A stretch of 64,000 bases of DNA from Ostrinia nubilalis (Eukaryota > Arthropoda > Insecta > Lepidoptera > Crambidae), in NCBI RefSeq assembly GCF_963855985.1, contig NC_087109.1, forward strand, positions 8,328,001-8,392,000, written 5' to 3'. Shown here in pieces: positions 33,882-46,367 of the stretch (its first letter is position 1; the number at the start of each line of letters is the position of its first letter). The notes beneath the pieces were generated by a model. The model was not told the origin of the DNA. It made no database searches and saw only the letters and a list, made by a program, of their open reading frames with translations. The position numbers were made by a program, and so were the translations under genes.

Positions 33882-34144
33882 GAAACTTTATAAAATTGAA
33901 AAACTTACCAATGTACAGGAATTTTTACACTAATTATATTAAATATATACAAATAATGAATATACACACTATTTTACAACTGATCCTATACAATATACTA
34001 TAAAATTAATGAAATTTCAAAAAGAGCAAAAAAAGGACGACCGAACAAACCGACGTTTCCCGCGCTTTTCCCCACAAAAAAAAATACCTATCAATTGGTA
34101 CGTAAGTACTTATTGGTTTATTATACTAATAGCATCTAGGGTAA

Positions 34145-34317
34145 TGTAGCGGTAAGCAAAACTCTTTGCGCCGGGTATAGGCTACGGCGGTTGCGATGGT
34201 AACCGGGTTGTTGATGTCAGGAGAACGTCAGGTAGTAAAATAGGAGACTTTACAATATAGTTATTATATTTTATTCAAAAGTGACTACGTGAGTTTCCAT
34301 AAGCCACGTACCCTTTA
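34145..34317 (+). repeat. 5' LTR, 173 bp
   Basis: Begins TGTAGCGGTAAGC, ends CACGTACCCTTTA. Contains the extra GTTA relative to the 3' LTR (AATATAGTTATTATA). It would hold the promoter. Confidence 0.9.
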
Positions 34318-34909
34318 TTGGTGACCCCGATTTTCGTCCAATTTATCTACAACTGTACTGCTTAATTGCTGCAACGGACAAGGACTACTTTTACACCTCA
34401 GACCTGAACTCCCGACCAAGGGTCGAGTAACGAGTTCCAACTTCATTTTGGAACCGCATCACCCCGTGCCCGAGCTCACACCTAGAAGTTGACACACAAT
34501 TTGTTCCGTGTTGCTTGCTCCGTGCTCCGTGTTCCGGGTTGACACACCACGCCGCCTCCACCACAGAGGGAAGAGGCGTTCACCTGCCTTGTGAATGCTG
34601 AGCACCTAGTTTGCTGGACAACGCGACAGATTGCAAGTTTTTGAGTGTTTTTTTTTTTAATTTATATTACAATATTTAATTAACTATATTAATGTAAATA
34701 ATTTTGTGTAATTGTGTACAGTTGTTTATATAGGGTGGTTATCTTTAAAATTCAGGTCTAGTTGCAATATTGTGAGCCGTAGCTATACAGGGTGCATTTT
34801 GTTTTTTATTGGCTTTGCGAATGTTGTTTTAGCACCGCTACCCCTTCACCGTTTTTTTTAATAATTTGTGTTCGTCTTGAGGTTTCTTTTTTCATAATAG
34901 TGTATTAAC
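34318..34909 (+). other. Gypsy element 5' leader
   Basis: Primer-binding-site-like TGGTGACCCCGA directly after the LTR. About 590 nt untranslated leader with short CCGTG repeats near 34500-34540. No gene. Confidence 0.7.
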
Positions 34910-35737
34910 ATGTCGACACAGGATTTGGAACGTCAGATTTCTGAATTAAAAACCAAGCTTGATTCCTTACAGTGCCCATCACAAGCTTCACATGTATCTG
35001 CCGTGTCGGTTAAATTGCCACCCTTTTGGGCCGACAAGCCTACTACGTGGTTCGGTTTAGTTGAGGCACAATTTCACATAGCTGGTATTACTCAGGACAT
35101 CACCAAATACAGTCATGTCATTTCCATGTTAGACACCCGGGTGGCCGATGAAATCGAAGATATAATTGCGAGCCCACCAAAGGAAAACAAGTACGAGTGT
35201 CTCAAGGCTGAGCTTACGAAGCGGTTATCGACTTCGAGGGAGCAGCGGATTCGTCAACTTTTGGACGAGGAGCAACTGGGAGATAGAAAGCCATCACAAT
35301 TCCTGCGGCACCTTCGCTCGCTAGCGGGCGACGTTCTGCCTAATGATGATTTCTTGCGGGAGTTGTGGTTAAGACGTCTTCCACAAAGCGTCCAGGTAAT
35401 TTTGACAGCGCAGGTCGATTTACCTCTCAGTAAAGTGGCTGAAATTGCTGATAAAGTTATGGAGGTAGCTCCACCTATTATGGGGTCTGTCGTGGATGCC
35501 GTTGAAGCGAATACGCCGACTTTGACAAGTTTAATTCAGCGAATTGATACGTTGGCTGAAAAAGTAGAGGCTCTACGCTCTAGCAACTCTAGTATTCAGC
35601 GAGGTCAATCTTCGTCTAAGTCTCCAGAGCGTGTTAACAAGCGGCTTTGCAGATTTCATAAGCGTTTCGGTGAAAAGGCTCACAGGTGCATTTCTCCATG
35701 TTCTTGGGAGGAAAATTTCAATAAAGCAAAAAACTAG
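34910..35737 (+). CDS. Ty3/Gypsy gag
   Basis: 275 residues from ATG 34910. A short coiled coil ([15 protein letters not shown]) is followed by the capsid-like region ([46 protein letters not shown]). The C-terminus has a non-classical Cys/His cluster ([14 protein letters not shown] followed by SPC) in place of a CCHC knuckle, as in several insect Gypsy lineages. The particle-forming protein. It ends with TAG directly after the slippery AAAAAAC. Confidence 0.9.
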   Translation: MSTQDLERQISELKTKLDSLQCPSQASHVSAVSVKLPPFWADKPTTWFGLVEAQFHIAGITQDITKYSHVISMLDTRVADEIEDIIASPPKENKYECLKAELTKRLSTSREQRIRQLLDEEQLGDRKPSQFLRHLRSLAGDVLPNDDFLRELWLRRLPQSVQVILTAQVDLPLSKVAEIADKVMEVAPPIMGSVVDAVEANTPTLTSLIQRIDTLAEKVEALRSSNSSIQRGQSSSKSPERVNKRLCRFHKRFGEKAHRCISPCSWEENFNKAKN

Positions 35738-38700
35738 ACAGACAGTCATTGATGGCGGCATCTGACTGTCTAGAGCCCGGCCGCCGGTTATTTGTTACTG
35801 ATGTGTCATCTAAGCGTCGTTTTTTGATAGATACTGGTTCTGACCTCTGCTGCTTTCCGCGTCGTCTTCTAAGAGGAACTCATTCCTCTTCAGATTATGT
35901 GTTAGGTGCAGCTAATGGGAGCTCAATCAGGACCTATGGCACAGTGACTCTACGCCTTAATCTAGGGTTACGCCGGGTCTTTCATTGGAACTTTGTAATT
36001 GCCGACGTCAGCATACCAATAATTGGATCTGATTTCTTGGCGCATTACAGTCTATTACCAGACCTTCGTAATAAACGACTAATAGACGGAACTACTAATT
36101 GCTCGACTGCTGTTTCAGTGGATAAGACTTCACAGGCCAGTATTAGAGCGGTGTCCATTAATCAGTCACCATTTTCCGAGATTTTGCTCGAGTTTCCAGA
36201 TCTGACTAAGCCACCTGGCTTACCGCGAGTTGTCAAACACTCTACAGTTCACCACATTATCACAACTGAAGGCCCTCCGGTTTCGAGTCGCCCACGCCGT
36301 CTAGCTCCGGAGAAGCTGTTAGAGGCAAAAAGAGAGTTTGATGACATGGTTGCCTGCGGGACAGCACGTCCTTCAAGCAGTCCGTGGTCTTCTCCTCTTC
36401 ATATGGCGCGCAAAGGAGAGAATGGTTGGCGTCCTTGTGGGGATTTTCGCGCTTTAAATGCCAGGACGGTGCCTGATCGATATCCTGTGAGGCACATTGC
36501 TGATTTTGCTAACACGCTATCAGGATCTACTATATTTTCAACTATAGACCTGGTCAAAGCGTACCAGCAAATTCCAGTGAACGAGGCAGATATTTGCAAG
36601 ACGGCCATAACCACTCCTTTTGGGTTATTCGAGTTTCCTTTCATGACCTTTGGTTTGCGTAATGCTGGACAGACGTTTCAGCGTTTTATTGACGAGGTCG
36701 TGAAAGGACTCGATTTTTGCTTCCCTTATGTTGATGACATCCTTGTGTACTCCAAGGATGCAGTCCAGCATGCGCAGCATCTTCGTACCCTGTTTCGTCG
36801 TCTTGTTGATTATGGTGTGGTTATCAACACGTCTAAATGTGTGTTTGGTGCGCCTGAGGTAACCTTTCTAGGTTATCAGGTGTCCAAAGAAGGTATTCGC
36901 CCTCCATTAAAACGTATTGAGGCCTTAAGAGATTATCCTTTGCCATTGACGGTACAAGGTCTTCGTCGTTTCTTGGGCATGATAAATTTTTACCGCCGTT
37001 TCATTCCACAAGCTGCTGCATTTCAAGCTCCTCTGATTAATGTTCTAGCTAATACCAAACTTAAGGGCGCTAACCCCGTTCCTTGGACACTGGAACTCAA
37101 ACTAGCCTTTGAGAAATGCAAAGAACATCTGCAGAACGCAACATTGCTTGTGTATCCGGTTTGCAATGCTCGTTTAGGCCTGTTTACTGATGCGTCATCT
37201 GTACAGGTGGGAGCTTGTCTCCAACAGCAGGTTCACGGTACGTGGCAGCCTTTAGCTTTCTTTAGCAAAAAGCTCACTGCCCGACAAAGTGAGTGGCCGG
37301 CCTATTATAGAGAATTGCTAGCTGTTTATGAAGCGGTTCAACACTTTCGACACGTGTTAGAGACGCAACACGTAACAATTTACACAGACCATAAGCCACT
37401 CATCTACGCATTTGCACAGCGGCGTGAAAAGTTACCCCCTGTGCAATTAAACCAACTGTCCTTCATTTCACAGTTCACAACTGATGTTGTGCATGTGAAA
37501 GGGGAGGAAAACGTAGTGGCTGATGCTTTGTCGCGTGTAGATGCCGTTAATTTGGAAAGTGATTACGTGGCATTAGCCAAGGCTCAATCTGTTGACGAAG
37601 AGCTTCCGGAACTTGAAGCGAATTCTTCACTAAAGCTTGAAAAAGTGAATATTCCTGGCGCTGATGTTCCGATTATATGCGATACTTCAATTGGGAAGCC
37701 TAGGCCTTATTTGCCACCTGACTTTCGTAAGGCGCGTTTTTTGATGCTTCATGGTTTAAGTCATCCTGGCGTAAGGGCATCTACACGTCTGATGGCTGAA
37801 CGTTACGTGTGGCCTGGTATGAAGAAGGACTGTCGGAATTGGGCTCGTTCCTGCATCAAGTGTCAACGTAGCAAGATTAGCAGACATACCCGAACACCTG
37901 TTGGCGACTTTGATCTTCCTTCCGGCCGGTTCAAGCATATCCACGTTGACATTATTGGCCCACTTCCACCTAGCAAAGGGTTCCAGTACTGCCTTACTGC
38001 CGTTGATCGATTTACGCGCTGGCCGGAGGCCTGGCCCATCAGTAACATAACGGCCGAGGTAGTTGCTGAAACTCTTACTAGGGAGTGGATTGCTCGTTTC
38101 GGTGTTCCGTCTGTCGTAACAACTGACCAGGGGAGGCAGTTTGAGTCTGCTCTCTTCCAAGATTTGATGCGGTTTTGCTCAGCAGATCGAATACGCACTA
38201 CTAGTTACCACCCCTGTGCTAATGGCCTAGTTGAGAGAATGCATCGACAGCTAAAGTCAGCTCTCATGTGTCACGGCGTTTCCTCGTGCAATAGCCTTCC
38301 AGTTGTTTTATTAGGTATGCGTTCTGCGTTGAAAGAGGACTTACAGACTTCTGCGGCAGAATTGGTGTATGGGGAACCACTGCGTTTACCAGGGGAGTTT
38401 GTTTCGCATGCCAAGACTGATCGTGTTGAAGATATTAAATCTTATGTCGCACAATTGCGGAAATATGTGGCTGATCTGAAACCTTGCTCACCTGTACGTC
38501 ACGGTCAACCGAAGACATTTGTATCACAAGATCTGGCAACGACTAGCCATGTGTTCCTTAGGGATGATATTCCAAACAGACCTGCGTTGAAATGCCCATA
38601 TTCTGGTCCGCATAAGGTACTTAAAAGGGATGATAAAACGATAAGTCTTGATGTCGGCACGAGGAATGTTTCTGTAAGCTTGGATAGGGTTAAGCCCGCT

Positions 38701-38889
38701 TTCATTGATGTCGATCCATCTGCGATTGCGTCATCCACGCGGGTGTCTGTAGCATCTCCATCTTCGTCACCACCGTCATCACCTCATTCATCACAACCCG
38801 CCGCAATTGTGCCTCCTCTACCAATCACGAAGGCTTATACCACTCGGTCAGGCCGTAGGGTGAGGTTTAAAGTCCCCGCAGTTTCATAA
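35725..38889 (+). CDS. Ty3/Gypsy pol (protease, RT, RNase H, integrase), -1 frame
   Basis: Open from just after a stop at 35722-35724, in the -1 frame relative to gag; expression as gag-pol by frameshifting is likely. Domains in order: protease DTGSD (residues ~30-35), reverse transcriptase with YVDDILVYS, RNase H ([19 protein letters not shown]), H2C2 finger (HGLSHPG and CIKCQRSK), and integrase D,D,E ([24 protein letters not shown]). It ends TAA 38889 in a Ser/Pro-rich tail. No stop interrupts it, so it looks functional. An ATG at 35752 is an alternative start. Confidence 0.92.
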   Translation, partial: SKKLDRQSLMAASDCLEPGRRLFVTDVSSKRRFLIDTGSDLCCFPRRLLRGTHSSSDYVLGAANGSSIRTYGTVTLRLNLGLRRVFHWNFVIADVSIPIIGSDFLAHYSLLPDLRNKRLIDGTTNCSTAVSVDKTSQASIRAVSINQSPFSEILLEFPDLTKPPGLPRVVKHSTVHHIITTEGPPVSSRPRRLAPEKLLEAKREFDDMVACGTARPSSSPWSSPLHMARKGENGWRPCGDFRALNARTVPDRYPVRHIADFANTLSGSTIFSTIDLVKAYQQIPVNEADICKTAITTPFGLFEFPFMTFGLRNAGQTFQRFIDEVVKGLDFCFPYVDDILVYSKDAVQHAQHLRTLFRRLVDYGVVINTSKCVFGAPEVTFLGYQVSKEGIRPPLKRIEALRDYPLPLTVQGLRRFLGMINFYRRFIPQAAAFQAPLINVLANTKLKGANPVPWTLELKLAFEKCKEHLQNATLLVYPVCNARLGLFTDASSVQVGACLQQQVHGTWQPLAFFSKKLTARQSEWPAYYRELLAVYEAVQHFRHVLETQHVTIYTDHKPLIYAFAQRREKLPPVQLNQLSFISQFTTDVVHVKGEENVVADALSRVDAVNLESDYVALAKAQSVDEELPELEANSSLKLEKVNIPGADVPIICDTSIGKPRPYLPPDFRKARFLMLHGLSHPGVRASTRLMAERYVWPGMKKDCRNWARSCIKCQRSKISRHTRTPVGDFDLPSGRFKHIHVDIIGPLPPSKGFQYCLTAVDRFTRWPEAWPISNITAEVVAETLTREWIARFGVPSVVTTDQGRQFESALFQDLMRFCSADRIRTTSYHPCANGLVERMHRQLKSALMCHGVSSCNSLPVVLLGMRSALKEDLQTSAAELVYGEPLRLPGEFVSHAKTDRVEDIKSYVAQLRKYVADLKPCSPVRHGQPKTFVSQDLATTSHVFLRDDIPNRPALKCPYSGPHKVLKRDDKTISLDVGTRNVSVSLDRVKPAFIDVDPSAIASSTRVSVASPSSSPPSSPHSSQPAAIVPPLPITKAYTTRSGRRVRFKVPAVS
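35728..35734 (+). promoter_or_regulatory. -1 ribosomal frameshift heptamer A AAA AAC
   Basis: In the gag frame the reading is GCA AAA AAC TAG. AAAAAAC is a textbook X XXY YYZ slippery site, and the gag stop follows at once. Slipping back one base enters the pol frame. A downstream stem or pseudoknot is plausible (GCCCGGCCGCCGG at 35775) but unproven. Confidence 0.7.
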
Positions 38890-38979
38890 GTTTTTTTTCT
38901 TTTTCTTTCTTATGGTGGATCCAAGTTTTTTTTAGTTAGTTTTTTTTGCCGTGGGCTATCTTTCTTCGTGGGGGGGTAG

Positions 38980-39148
38980 TGTAGCGGTAAGCAAAACTCT
39001 TTGCGCCGGGTATAGGCTACGGCGGTTGCGATGGTAACCGGGTTGTTGATGTCAGGAGAACGTCAGGTAGTAAAATAGGAGACTTTACAATATATTATAT
39101 TTTATTCAAAAGTGACTACGTGAGTTTCCATAAGCCACGTACCCTTTA
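38980..39148 (+). repeat. 3' LTR, 169 bp
   Basis: Identical to the 5' LTR by eye except for a 4-bp deletion. Ends at the GGTAA target duplication. Confidence 0.9.
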
Positions 39149-39153
39149 GGTAA

Positions 39154-39619
39154 TATTAGTGACTCACGTTTCATCAAGGAGTTTCTTATCTGAGTAAACT
39201 AAAAAACCCAAAACACGTATCAGCCTCTCGTAAATGGTTCTTCTAAAATACCTATTTCAATGTTCTATCTAAAATACGTTACAAATAAGTCCGTCGAATT
39301 CTATTATTATCGCTTTTACAAGCTAGTTTGCTGCATGTTTTTAACTTAGGTAGGTACCTACCACATGAGGCCACGTGTTTAAATAATAATTTAAAATAAG
39401 TATTTATAACTATTTACTAATACAAAGTGGTATGAAAACATGTCAAAGATGGCACATGAAGCAAGCAACAATTTTGTCAGGAGTTAGTTTGAAGATTTGT
39501 CAACTGAAGTAGGTAGTAACTTAATTTTAATAACCCTTCTTTTATCATAATAATATCTACAGTTTGTCTAACTCAAATTTGTATTTATTTATTTTTTATT
39601 TAAAACTTTAATGCCAAAT
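39154..39619. other. AT-rich flank, nothing recognised
   Basis: No coding or RNA signature. Confidence 0.5.
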
Positions 39620-40430
39620 AAAGGACAGTGCCAATCAATGTACGGAAGTTGGACCAAGTGCTGCCCAGAATGAAACCATAGTGCATTTTGTTCCTCAGGC
39701 CAATACTAATTTGTAAACCGGAGCGCGCTGAAATCTATCCCTGGAGTTAAGAGAAAAAAAGAGTTTTGTTTTGAATTATTTACATACAAAATATCATCGA
39801 TATATGTATACGTACTACGCATAAGATTTTGCGCTTTTGGCATTAAATAACACTCGCTATGTTGAACTTAACCATACTGCATCCGTACACCTTACTTTAG
39901 TACTACTTAGACATTCTTTGTAAGCGATCAAGCGCTATTGCAGTAGTTTGGTTAGTTGACAGAAATTAATTATTTCCAAAATGGAGCAAGAAGTTTTAGC
40001 TTACAATAACTTCAATATCGATTGTAATACACCAATAAATTGATTTTTTTGCAAGGATAGAGAACTAAAACTTCTTGCTTCATTTTACAAATAATGAATT
40101 TCTGTCAACTTACCAAACTATTAAAACAGCGCTAGATTGTTTATAAAGAATGTCTAAATCGCACTAAAGTAAGGTGTACGGATGCAGTATGGTTAAGTTC
40201 AACATAGCGAGTGTCATTTAATGCCAAAATCGCAAAATATTATGCATAGTACGTATACATCGATGATATTTTGTATGTAAATAATTCAAAACAAAACTCT
40301 TTTTTTCTCTTAACTCCAGGGATAGATTTCAGTGCGCTTCGGTTTACACATTAGTATTGGCCTGAGGAACAAAATGCACTATGGGTTGATTCTGGGCAGC
40401 ACTTGGTCCAGACCCTGGCACTATCCTTTG
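39620..40430. repeat. ~0.8-kb near-perfect palindrome
   Basis: Arms 39651-40010 and about 40055-40409 are inverted copies with scattered differences around a roughly 45-nt centre near 40030. The pairing weakens but continues a little outward (AAAGGACAGTGCCA against AAAGGATAGTGCCA). Each arm reads GPSAAQN followed by IVHFVPQANTN and a stop when read towards the centre. It is either a foldback transposon or an inverted duplication. Confidence 0.75.
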
Positions 40431-42289
40431 TACATAAGACGAACTTAATGCACTTAAAAGCATTCTCGACCAGTTTACCTTTGGGTTGAGCGGAAAAGAA
40501 TTTTGTTTCGCCTTAATGCTAAGCCATAAGCCATAGGCGTAATGGTACATACCTATGTAATGATGGTTATTTCTGTTTCTGTTTGACCACAAGCAAGTAT
40601 CTTACCTACTTACTTATTTACATACTTACAATAAATTTTACGTAGGTAAGTAGGTACGTATCTACCTGTGAAAACTTTTTTGAAGCTGCGTGCGCGCAGA
40701 GATTGCCCGAAGCTGGATTTCCGGGAAGGGTCAAGAGCGAGCTTTCGGGCAAAGTGCAAAAATAATCAGTTCTTGGCTTGGATAAAATAATAGTGATGCA
40801 AGCTGTAGAAGGCCAAAACGGAGTGGATTGTTGACTTTTGGAGAATACCCTAGCGAATAGTGGTTGTAAGATGTGAGAGGTAAGGTAAGTATGTAATGTA
40901 GGTTACCTACATAGGTATGATGTTCAGAAAAATATGAAAAATCGAAGCCAGATTTGCTATAGTAATGACATGGTATGCAAAAAGCAGGAAACGAGACCTA
41001 GAGTTATTACTTTCTAGCTACAACGAGATCCGATCTATCTATAGAGTGACTATGATGATGATAAAGGAAGGTAATGAAATAAAACTACCTATATTACAAT
41101 AGTTCAACGCACAAACCAGTAGCAAATGTTCGTTACTTTAACGTAATTCATGACTATTCAATTCATATTCCCTGTACGCACGGTGCAATGGATGCTCCAC
41201 AAAAAACGCACAGAGCGAGTTCGTGAGCCGTGTCGGCTGAAAGGGCGGACCGGTTGGGTCATGCATCGCCGAAATTATGAGTCGAGTCGTATTTTTATTG
41301 CACTATAATTATGACGGAAATAACTAAATATTGTTTGGTTTTTCTCCTTCCGCAGTTGGTTTTGCTACTTTCATTTTAGAAGAAAAAAATCCTTCAAAGT
41401 ACTGTAAGTTAGGTAGTCTACAGCTGTACCTGCTATAATCCTAATTGCTATCCCATACCTACAGCAACTTTTCATAATATAAATACCTACTTACGTATTG
41501 TAGTAGGTGGTAGGTAGTTCCATGTCAATAGACTCCGGCGTTTTTCTAAAATAATGTCTCTCTTTTTACAGCTATAAAATAAACGCGTCTTATGACATTT
41601 ACCTGTACTTTTACCCCCATTAAATACCTACTACCTACTCAACCCTACATTCAAATAAGTCCTACGTCCTTCCTCATGGCAATAAAAACTACTCCTTATA
41701 AAATGTTATGACTACCTAAGTAAATTAGCTCTAGTAACGACCAATAACCACCTGCAGTAATTACATACTAATGACTAATACAACCATGCTACAATGTTGT
41801 TACAAACCCATTTCTAATATTCTAATGACTGTTGGTTGATCTCTGTAGTTAATTATTACTGAGAAATAATTAGCTAATTTGTTTTCATTAGTTGCGTTAG
41901 CGAAAATGTCATAACAAAAATATTTTAATCCTTACTGTTAGTGACTACTTTTGAACTTAAATACATATACTTATTTGTCCCACTGGGCTTTCTGGAAGTT
42001 ATAGACTGCCTGAACTTTGCCGCTCCATAGTAGGTACCTACCTAATCTAATGGTAAGAGCATCCCATCCTACCCCATTTGCTTCAAATTCAATAATCTTA
42101 CTAACATTTTATGTTTTGTATTGTAATATTAATGAGTTTGTAAAAGTCTAGGTAACCTTATTTATTAAAGCAACTTGTAAGCTGATTTAAGAAGCTGATC
42201 AATAAATCAATTCTCAAGCTCATTCAAATTAATATTTACCATCTAACCCATATTACAGCTTCACAGAAATAGGTCATTAATCTGGAATG
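40431..42289. other. Intergenic, no gene recognised
   Basis: TAGGTA-rich, AT-rich DNA. A GC-richer patch at 41170-41290 (CGTGAGCCGTGTCGGC) has no matching coding frame. Confidence 0.5.
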
Positions 42290-42400
42290 TCGTCGACGGA
42301 TGGCGGTAATAGGAGCCGCGCGCGACCATCTTGGATCGCGGGCCAATCGGCGCGGGCGCAGCGCGGGGGCGGCGCGCGCGCACGGGAATAGATTTCAGCG
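42290..42400. other. CpG-rich patch
   Basis: About 100 bp very rich in GCGC (GCGCAGCGCGGGGGCGGCGC) in AT-rich surroundings. It could be an upstream promoter or non-coding first exon; the open frame over it is compositional. Confidence 0.35.
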
Positions 42401-45029
42401 TGTAGGTACTTATTCGAATACCTATGTGTTAGGAAATTCATGTGTCAACTTCAGATTAGATTCAGATCGTGCAGGCGATTTACAATCTGATGATAAATCA
42501 GCTGTTGCAATGAAATCGGTTTGAAAAATTTATGAAAATGACTACGATTTTCTTATGAAATAGCAGCATAAATGGCGTTTTTTTGAAGCAAGAATTCCAA
42601 TATGCCTCCAAAATCTGTAACGTTTGGACTTGAAGCAGTGGGGCTACTCCATGGGCTACTCCAATGCTTACGGCATTTTCACTTTTCAGATGTCATTGTT
42701 GCTATCGCTCTTCCAGCATTTCTTTGAAAAGCGAAAGGGCTGTTTGCTTGGACAAATGCTGGTCGGTAAGGAAATAAAACATTGTCAGAAAGTCGGCGAC
42801 GCTAAGACATGGCTAGGAAGCTAGGTAGAGTCATGTAGAAGAATAATAAAGCTAAGCTTTAGTTACTCGGATATTTTAAAATAAGTCGTAGGGCGAGGAG
42901 AAGAAATGAAATAGTGAAGCTTGGCTGATCTTCAAAAAATCTAAAAAAATCTAATAATAGTCATAAATAATCTGAGTTAGGTATTCAGGTTTCCTATACA
43001 GTTGCAGTGACCCAAAAACTTCATAAAATATTGAAATTAAATTCAGAATATTTTAAAGTTTACTTAAGTAGAAACCTTGTTTGGGTGTTCATAATATGTA
43101 GATTGCATACATTTTGAAAGTAGGATGAACATGAAATAAAGTAGGTTTATAGTCCTCAACTTGGTAACATATAGAAATAGAAAAGCAGCTCTATTGGTAG
43201 GTACAGCCTACAGGATTATTCCCACCTTACCACCACAGCAAAGATTAAGAAAATCTTAACTCTTAGAGTACTTAGAGTAACCTAAATTGCGCATGCATGC
43301 ACTGAATAGTAACTTATGACTACTTACTCTAGTCTCACTCATCCTAGGGTGTCTGGATGGAAGGAAGCGCTGTCTAGCGATGATTGATACCGTCTAAGTT
43401 GTAAGTGCTTCTTTTATTTCTCATCTATATGATGTGAAAAGTACAGTAGGTGTGTATAATTTTATCATTACTCACTAAAACAACTGCAGATTGCTTGATT
43501 TTCCTCTGTTAGTTTTTTTTATGGTAAGTGATTACCATCGCCCATAGACACCCGCAGTCCCACCCAGGGGCGCGGGCGTTACAGGTGCGTTGCCGGCCTT
43601 TAAGGTGAAGATTACGCTCTCTTGTAGAACTGTGAATTTTGCACCAGCTTTTATTTAAACCTGACACTTTCGTTTAACTTGCTTGCTTACTATACTTATT
43701 CCATAGTATGGATTCCATACCTGTGTGAGTATAATGTCACGTGTACACCAGACACCACATCAACCTGCCACATCTCCCAAAAATTGAACTTTATACTTTT
43801 GATTCAAGGTACAAAATCAGTTGAGAAAAATTGACATTTTAGTAGGTGTATAAGCCGTCGCTGTACATAATTTACATACATACGTACGTGTTTCTTACAT
43901 TACAAGTGACCCTACCGACCTGCGCTTGCGCGGTTCCGATGACGCAACTAATTTCGTAGTAAAAACCAAAGAGGTAGGTATTTTTACAGTCGGTCTCCGC
44001 ATAAACAACACGAGGATTTTGAGGCCTGAGATTTTTGTGGAACATGACAAAGTAAGCATTAACTTACATAGGTACATCAACAGCACCCAAAAACAAAACA
44101 TCATACAAAAACATCGAAGAAGAATTAGTAAAGAATCCGTTACTGATGTCTGGATGTGCTGGAGCCCTTGAAATTAAGTCTTGAGTTTGAATTAGTGAGG
44201 CATTAAATACTTATTTGATGCCACTGATGATGATGATTAAGTTCTGTTAAAGATAAAGATAAAGTGATGACAGAATATGCTGTCCTCAGATCATAGATCT
44301 ATGATCTGAGAAGTTGTCACAGTTAACTACCTAATGGACATGGCGCACCATTTTTGTTGAAGATGCCAAAAAAAACTACAAAAAATTAGAATGAATACTG
44401 CATTTTTATTTTTTTGATATCTTTAAAAATGACTGAAATATTCAAGCTCAAAGTGCGCTCTTCCGCTCGGAGCGATTTTCCGCGCGGATTTTGAAAATGT
44501 GACGTAGTAACATGAAAAGCAGCATGCAAGATATTATCTGTGTACAATGGTTAGAATGGTTAGTAGGGGAGCCGAAGCGGGGATTTCGGGACTTACTAAA
44601 GAGTGGCAGACTAACATACAAGGAAATACTTTGTACCTGGTTGATTACCTCTAAGTATGAATTTTTGATATAAAACGGCATTAGTTCTTATGCCTCTCAC
44701 CCAAAAAATACCTCAATTAAGCCCAAATTTGAGACCGCAGCCAAACTTTGAGTGACGATGGAAACTAGCCTAGATGGAGGTCACATGAAATTGAACTTCT
44801 GCTTCTTCATTGATAAATACTTATCATTTACCATACCTTATCATTTTGTATTCCATTTTCAAGTCACTTTTTTTTCGCTTACTGTTTAAACAAAACGTGG
44901 GATTTTTTGAATCTCAGGTCTTTTGAACGCACATCTGAACGATGTCTGGTTTTAATTTCTTCAGTTACTCCGTGACTACTAGTGCCGAAATATTGGAAAC
45001 TCAAAACTAAGGTACATGGTAGCAATCCC
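42401..45029. other. Intergenic, repeat fragments only
   Basis: A LINE/SINE 3'-type fragment at about 43515-43625 (GTGATTACCATCGCCCATAG, GTGCGTTGCCGGCCTTTAAG). A perfect 26-bp palindrome at 44285-44310. No gene seen. Confidence 0.5.
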
Positions 45030-45700
45030 GTCAGTAATATAATAGGAAAATGTCTTGAAAAATAAGTAAATCGTATATTACTTTATGTAACTAATTCTAT
45101 TATGTATCATACTTATAACTAATCACTTCATTCAGAACTAGAAAACGATTCCAAGGATTCCACTTTTCTTCAATAGATGATCAAGATAAAGAGTTATTTA
45201 TTTTAAATTGCTCTTCCACCATTTCAATTATTCTATCTTACATCTTACTTGATGAAATCTTTTTCAATTTTATTTACATGGTCATAACATTTTCACCATT
45301 CCTCTGCACCAATTTATGAGGTACACCTGAAACCCCCGATAAAGCAGCTATTATAAGAATAATATTTAAAAAAAACCCTCCTTCTGACGCAGTTAGGTAA
45401 TAAACTAAATGTATCCAATTTCACTCCAACTTACTGTCAACTCAACGACGCGCTTTAAAATCAAAGATTGACTTTGAATTATGCCTTATTTTACAATACA
45501 CATTGAAAACAATGTAACTTGCTTGAGCTTTTTCGACTTTTTCACAAAAATAACAAATAGGCATGAAGAGATTACAAAATTTCTGCAGCGACTGACAGTT
45601 CACTTGATTTACGTTGACAGGTGACAATAAAGCCATAGACATTTGCCATATGAAAGACACACTTTTCCAATATTTTTGTTTGCCATGAGATTCTGGTAGG
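45030..45700. mobile_element. Second, truncated copy of the 21364-22455 TIR element
   Basis: Matches the right side of that element from TAGGAAAATGTCTTG to the terminal TTTGCCATGAGATTCTGGTA. An inverted copy of the end (TACCAGAATCTCATG) follows at once at 45700, so two element ends abut head to head. Confidence 0.75.
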
Positions 45701-46367
45701 TGTACCAGAATCTCATGCCTATCATTTAATGAAAAGATAAACAAAATTTTTTCAGCACAACGAAAATCTGCTTTGGCGCGTAGCAATGCAACGTGACAAC
45801 TACAGTTCGGACTTCTTTATGCGTCCACTACACATAATAAAATTCGAACTATCGCACATTTTTTCTTTTTAATTCTAATTCAGTAAAAAATGTTTTTGAA
45901 ACCTTCATTCAAAATTCAAAAGTTATTATCATATGACAGAACTTATGACCAGACTATGTACATTGAATAAAATATTTTTCTTTTTATCATCAAGCTTAGC
46001 AGTCTAATAAGTTACTATGACACTCAAGTTAATCCACATTCAGCACCATAGCCTCCCCTTCTACAAGGCCCTCTACAAATGTCAAAACGTCACTTAACCC
46101 TTTTAGCACCAGTTCTTTTGTTTTTGAGAAGATGTACCCAATTTTTATATCAATTTAATTATAGTCCAGTCGTTTGGTACAAATTAACGTGATTACCTGG
46201 AAAGTGTTCCGTGAGTTTTGAAAATTGGTGATTAAAATAGATTTCGCTATGCTCTCTGTTAGTCTGTTAGTTAAGTGTGATTGCCGCGCTCGTTGCGAAA
46301 TTGGAAAAATGCTGCCTTAGAGAAGATTTTTGATAGTTACATTCTTTCCTATTTCGTCGTTCCAAAT

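Larger units (their letters stand above)
22808..34084 (-). mobile_element. I-like LINE (RNase H type), interrupted by two insertions
   Basis: Flanked by TACCTATCAATT at 22796-22807 and 34085-34096. A T tract at its plus-strand left end is the poly(A) tail. With the CR1-like LINE (26516-31325) and the 733-bp insert (31995-32727) subtracted it is about 5.7 kb, a normal length for the I group. It has ORF1 with zinc knuckles and ORF2 with endonuclease, reverse transcriptase and RNase H. Both frames are otherwise open, so it was probably intact when interrupted. Confidence 0.9.
34145..39148 (+). mobile_element. Complete Ty3/Gypsy LTR retrotransposon
   Basis: 5004 bp with short LTRs (34145-34317, 38980-39148) and a GGTAA duplication (34140-34144, 39149-39153). 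After the 5' LTR comes a primer-site-like TGGTGACCCCGA (34319). A G run (38970-38976) before the 3' LTR is the polypurine tract. It carries gag and pol (PR-RT-RH-IN) and no env. The LTRs differ only by a 4-bp indel, so the insertion is young. Confidence 0.95.

Noticed and set aside
42300..42524. 74-residue frame rich in Ala/Arg/Gly
   Set aside because: A by-product of the GCGC-rich patch at 42290-42400.
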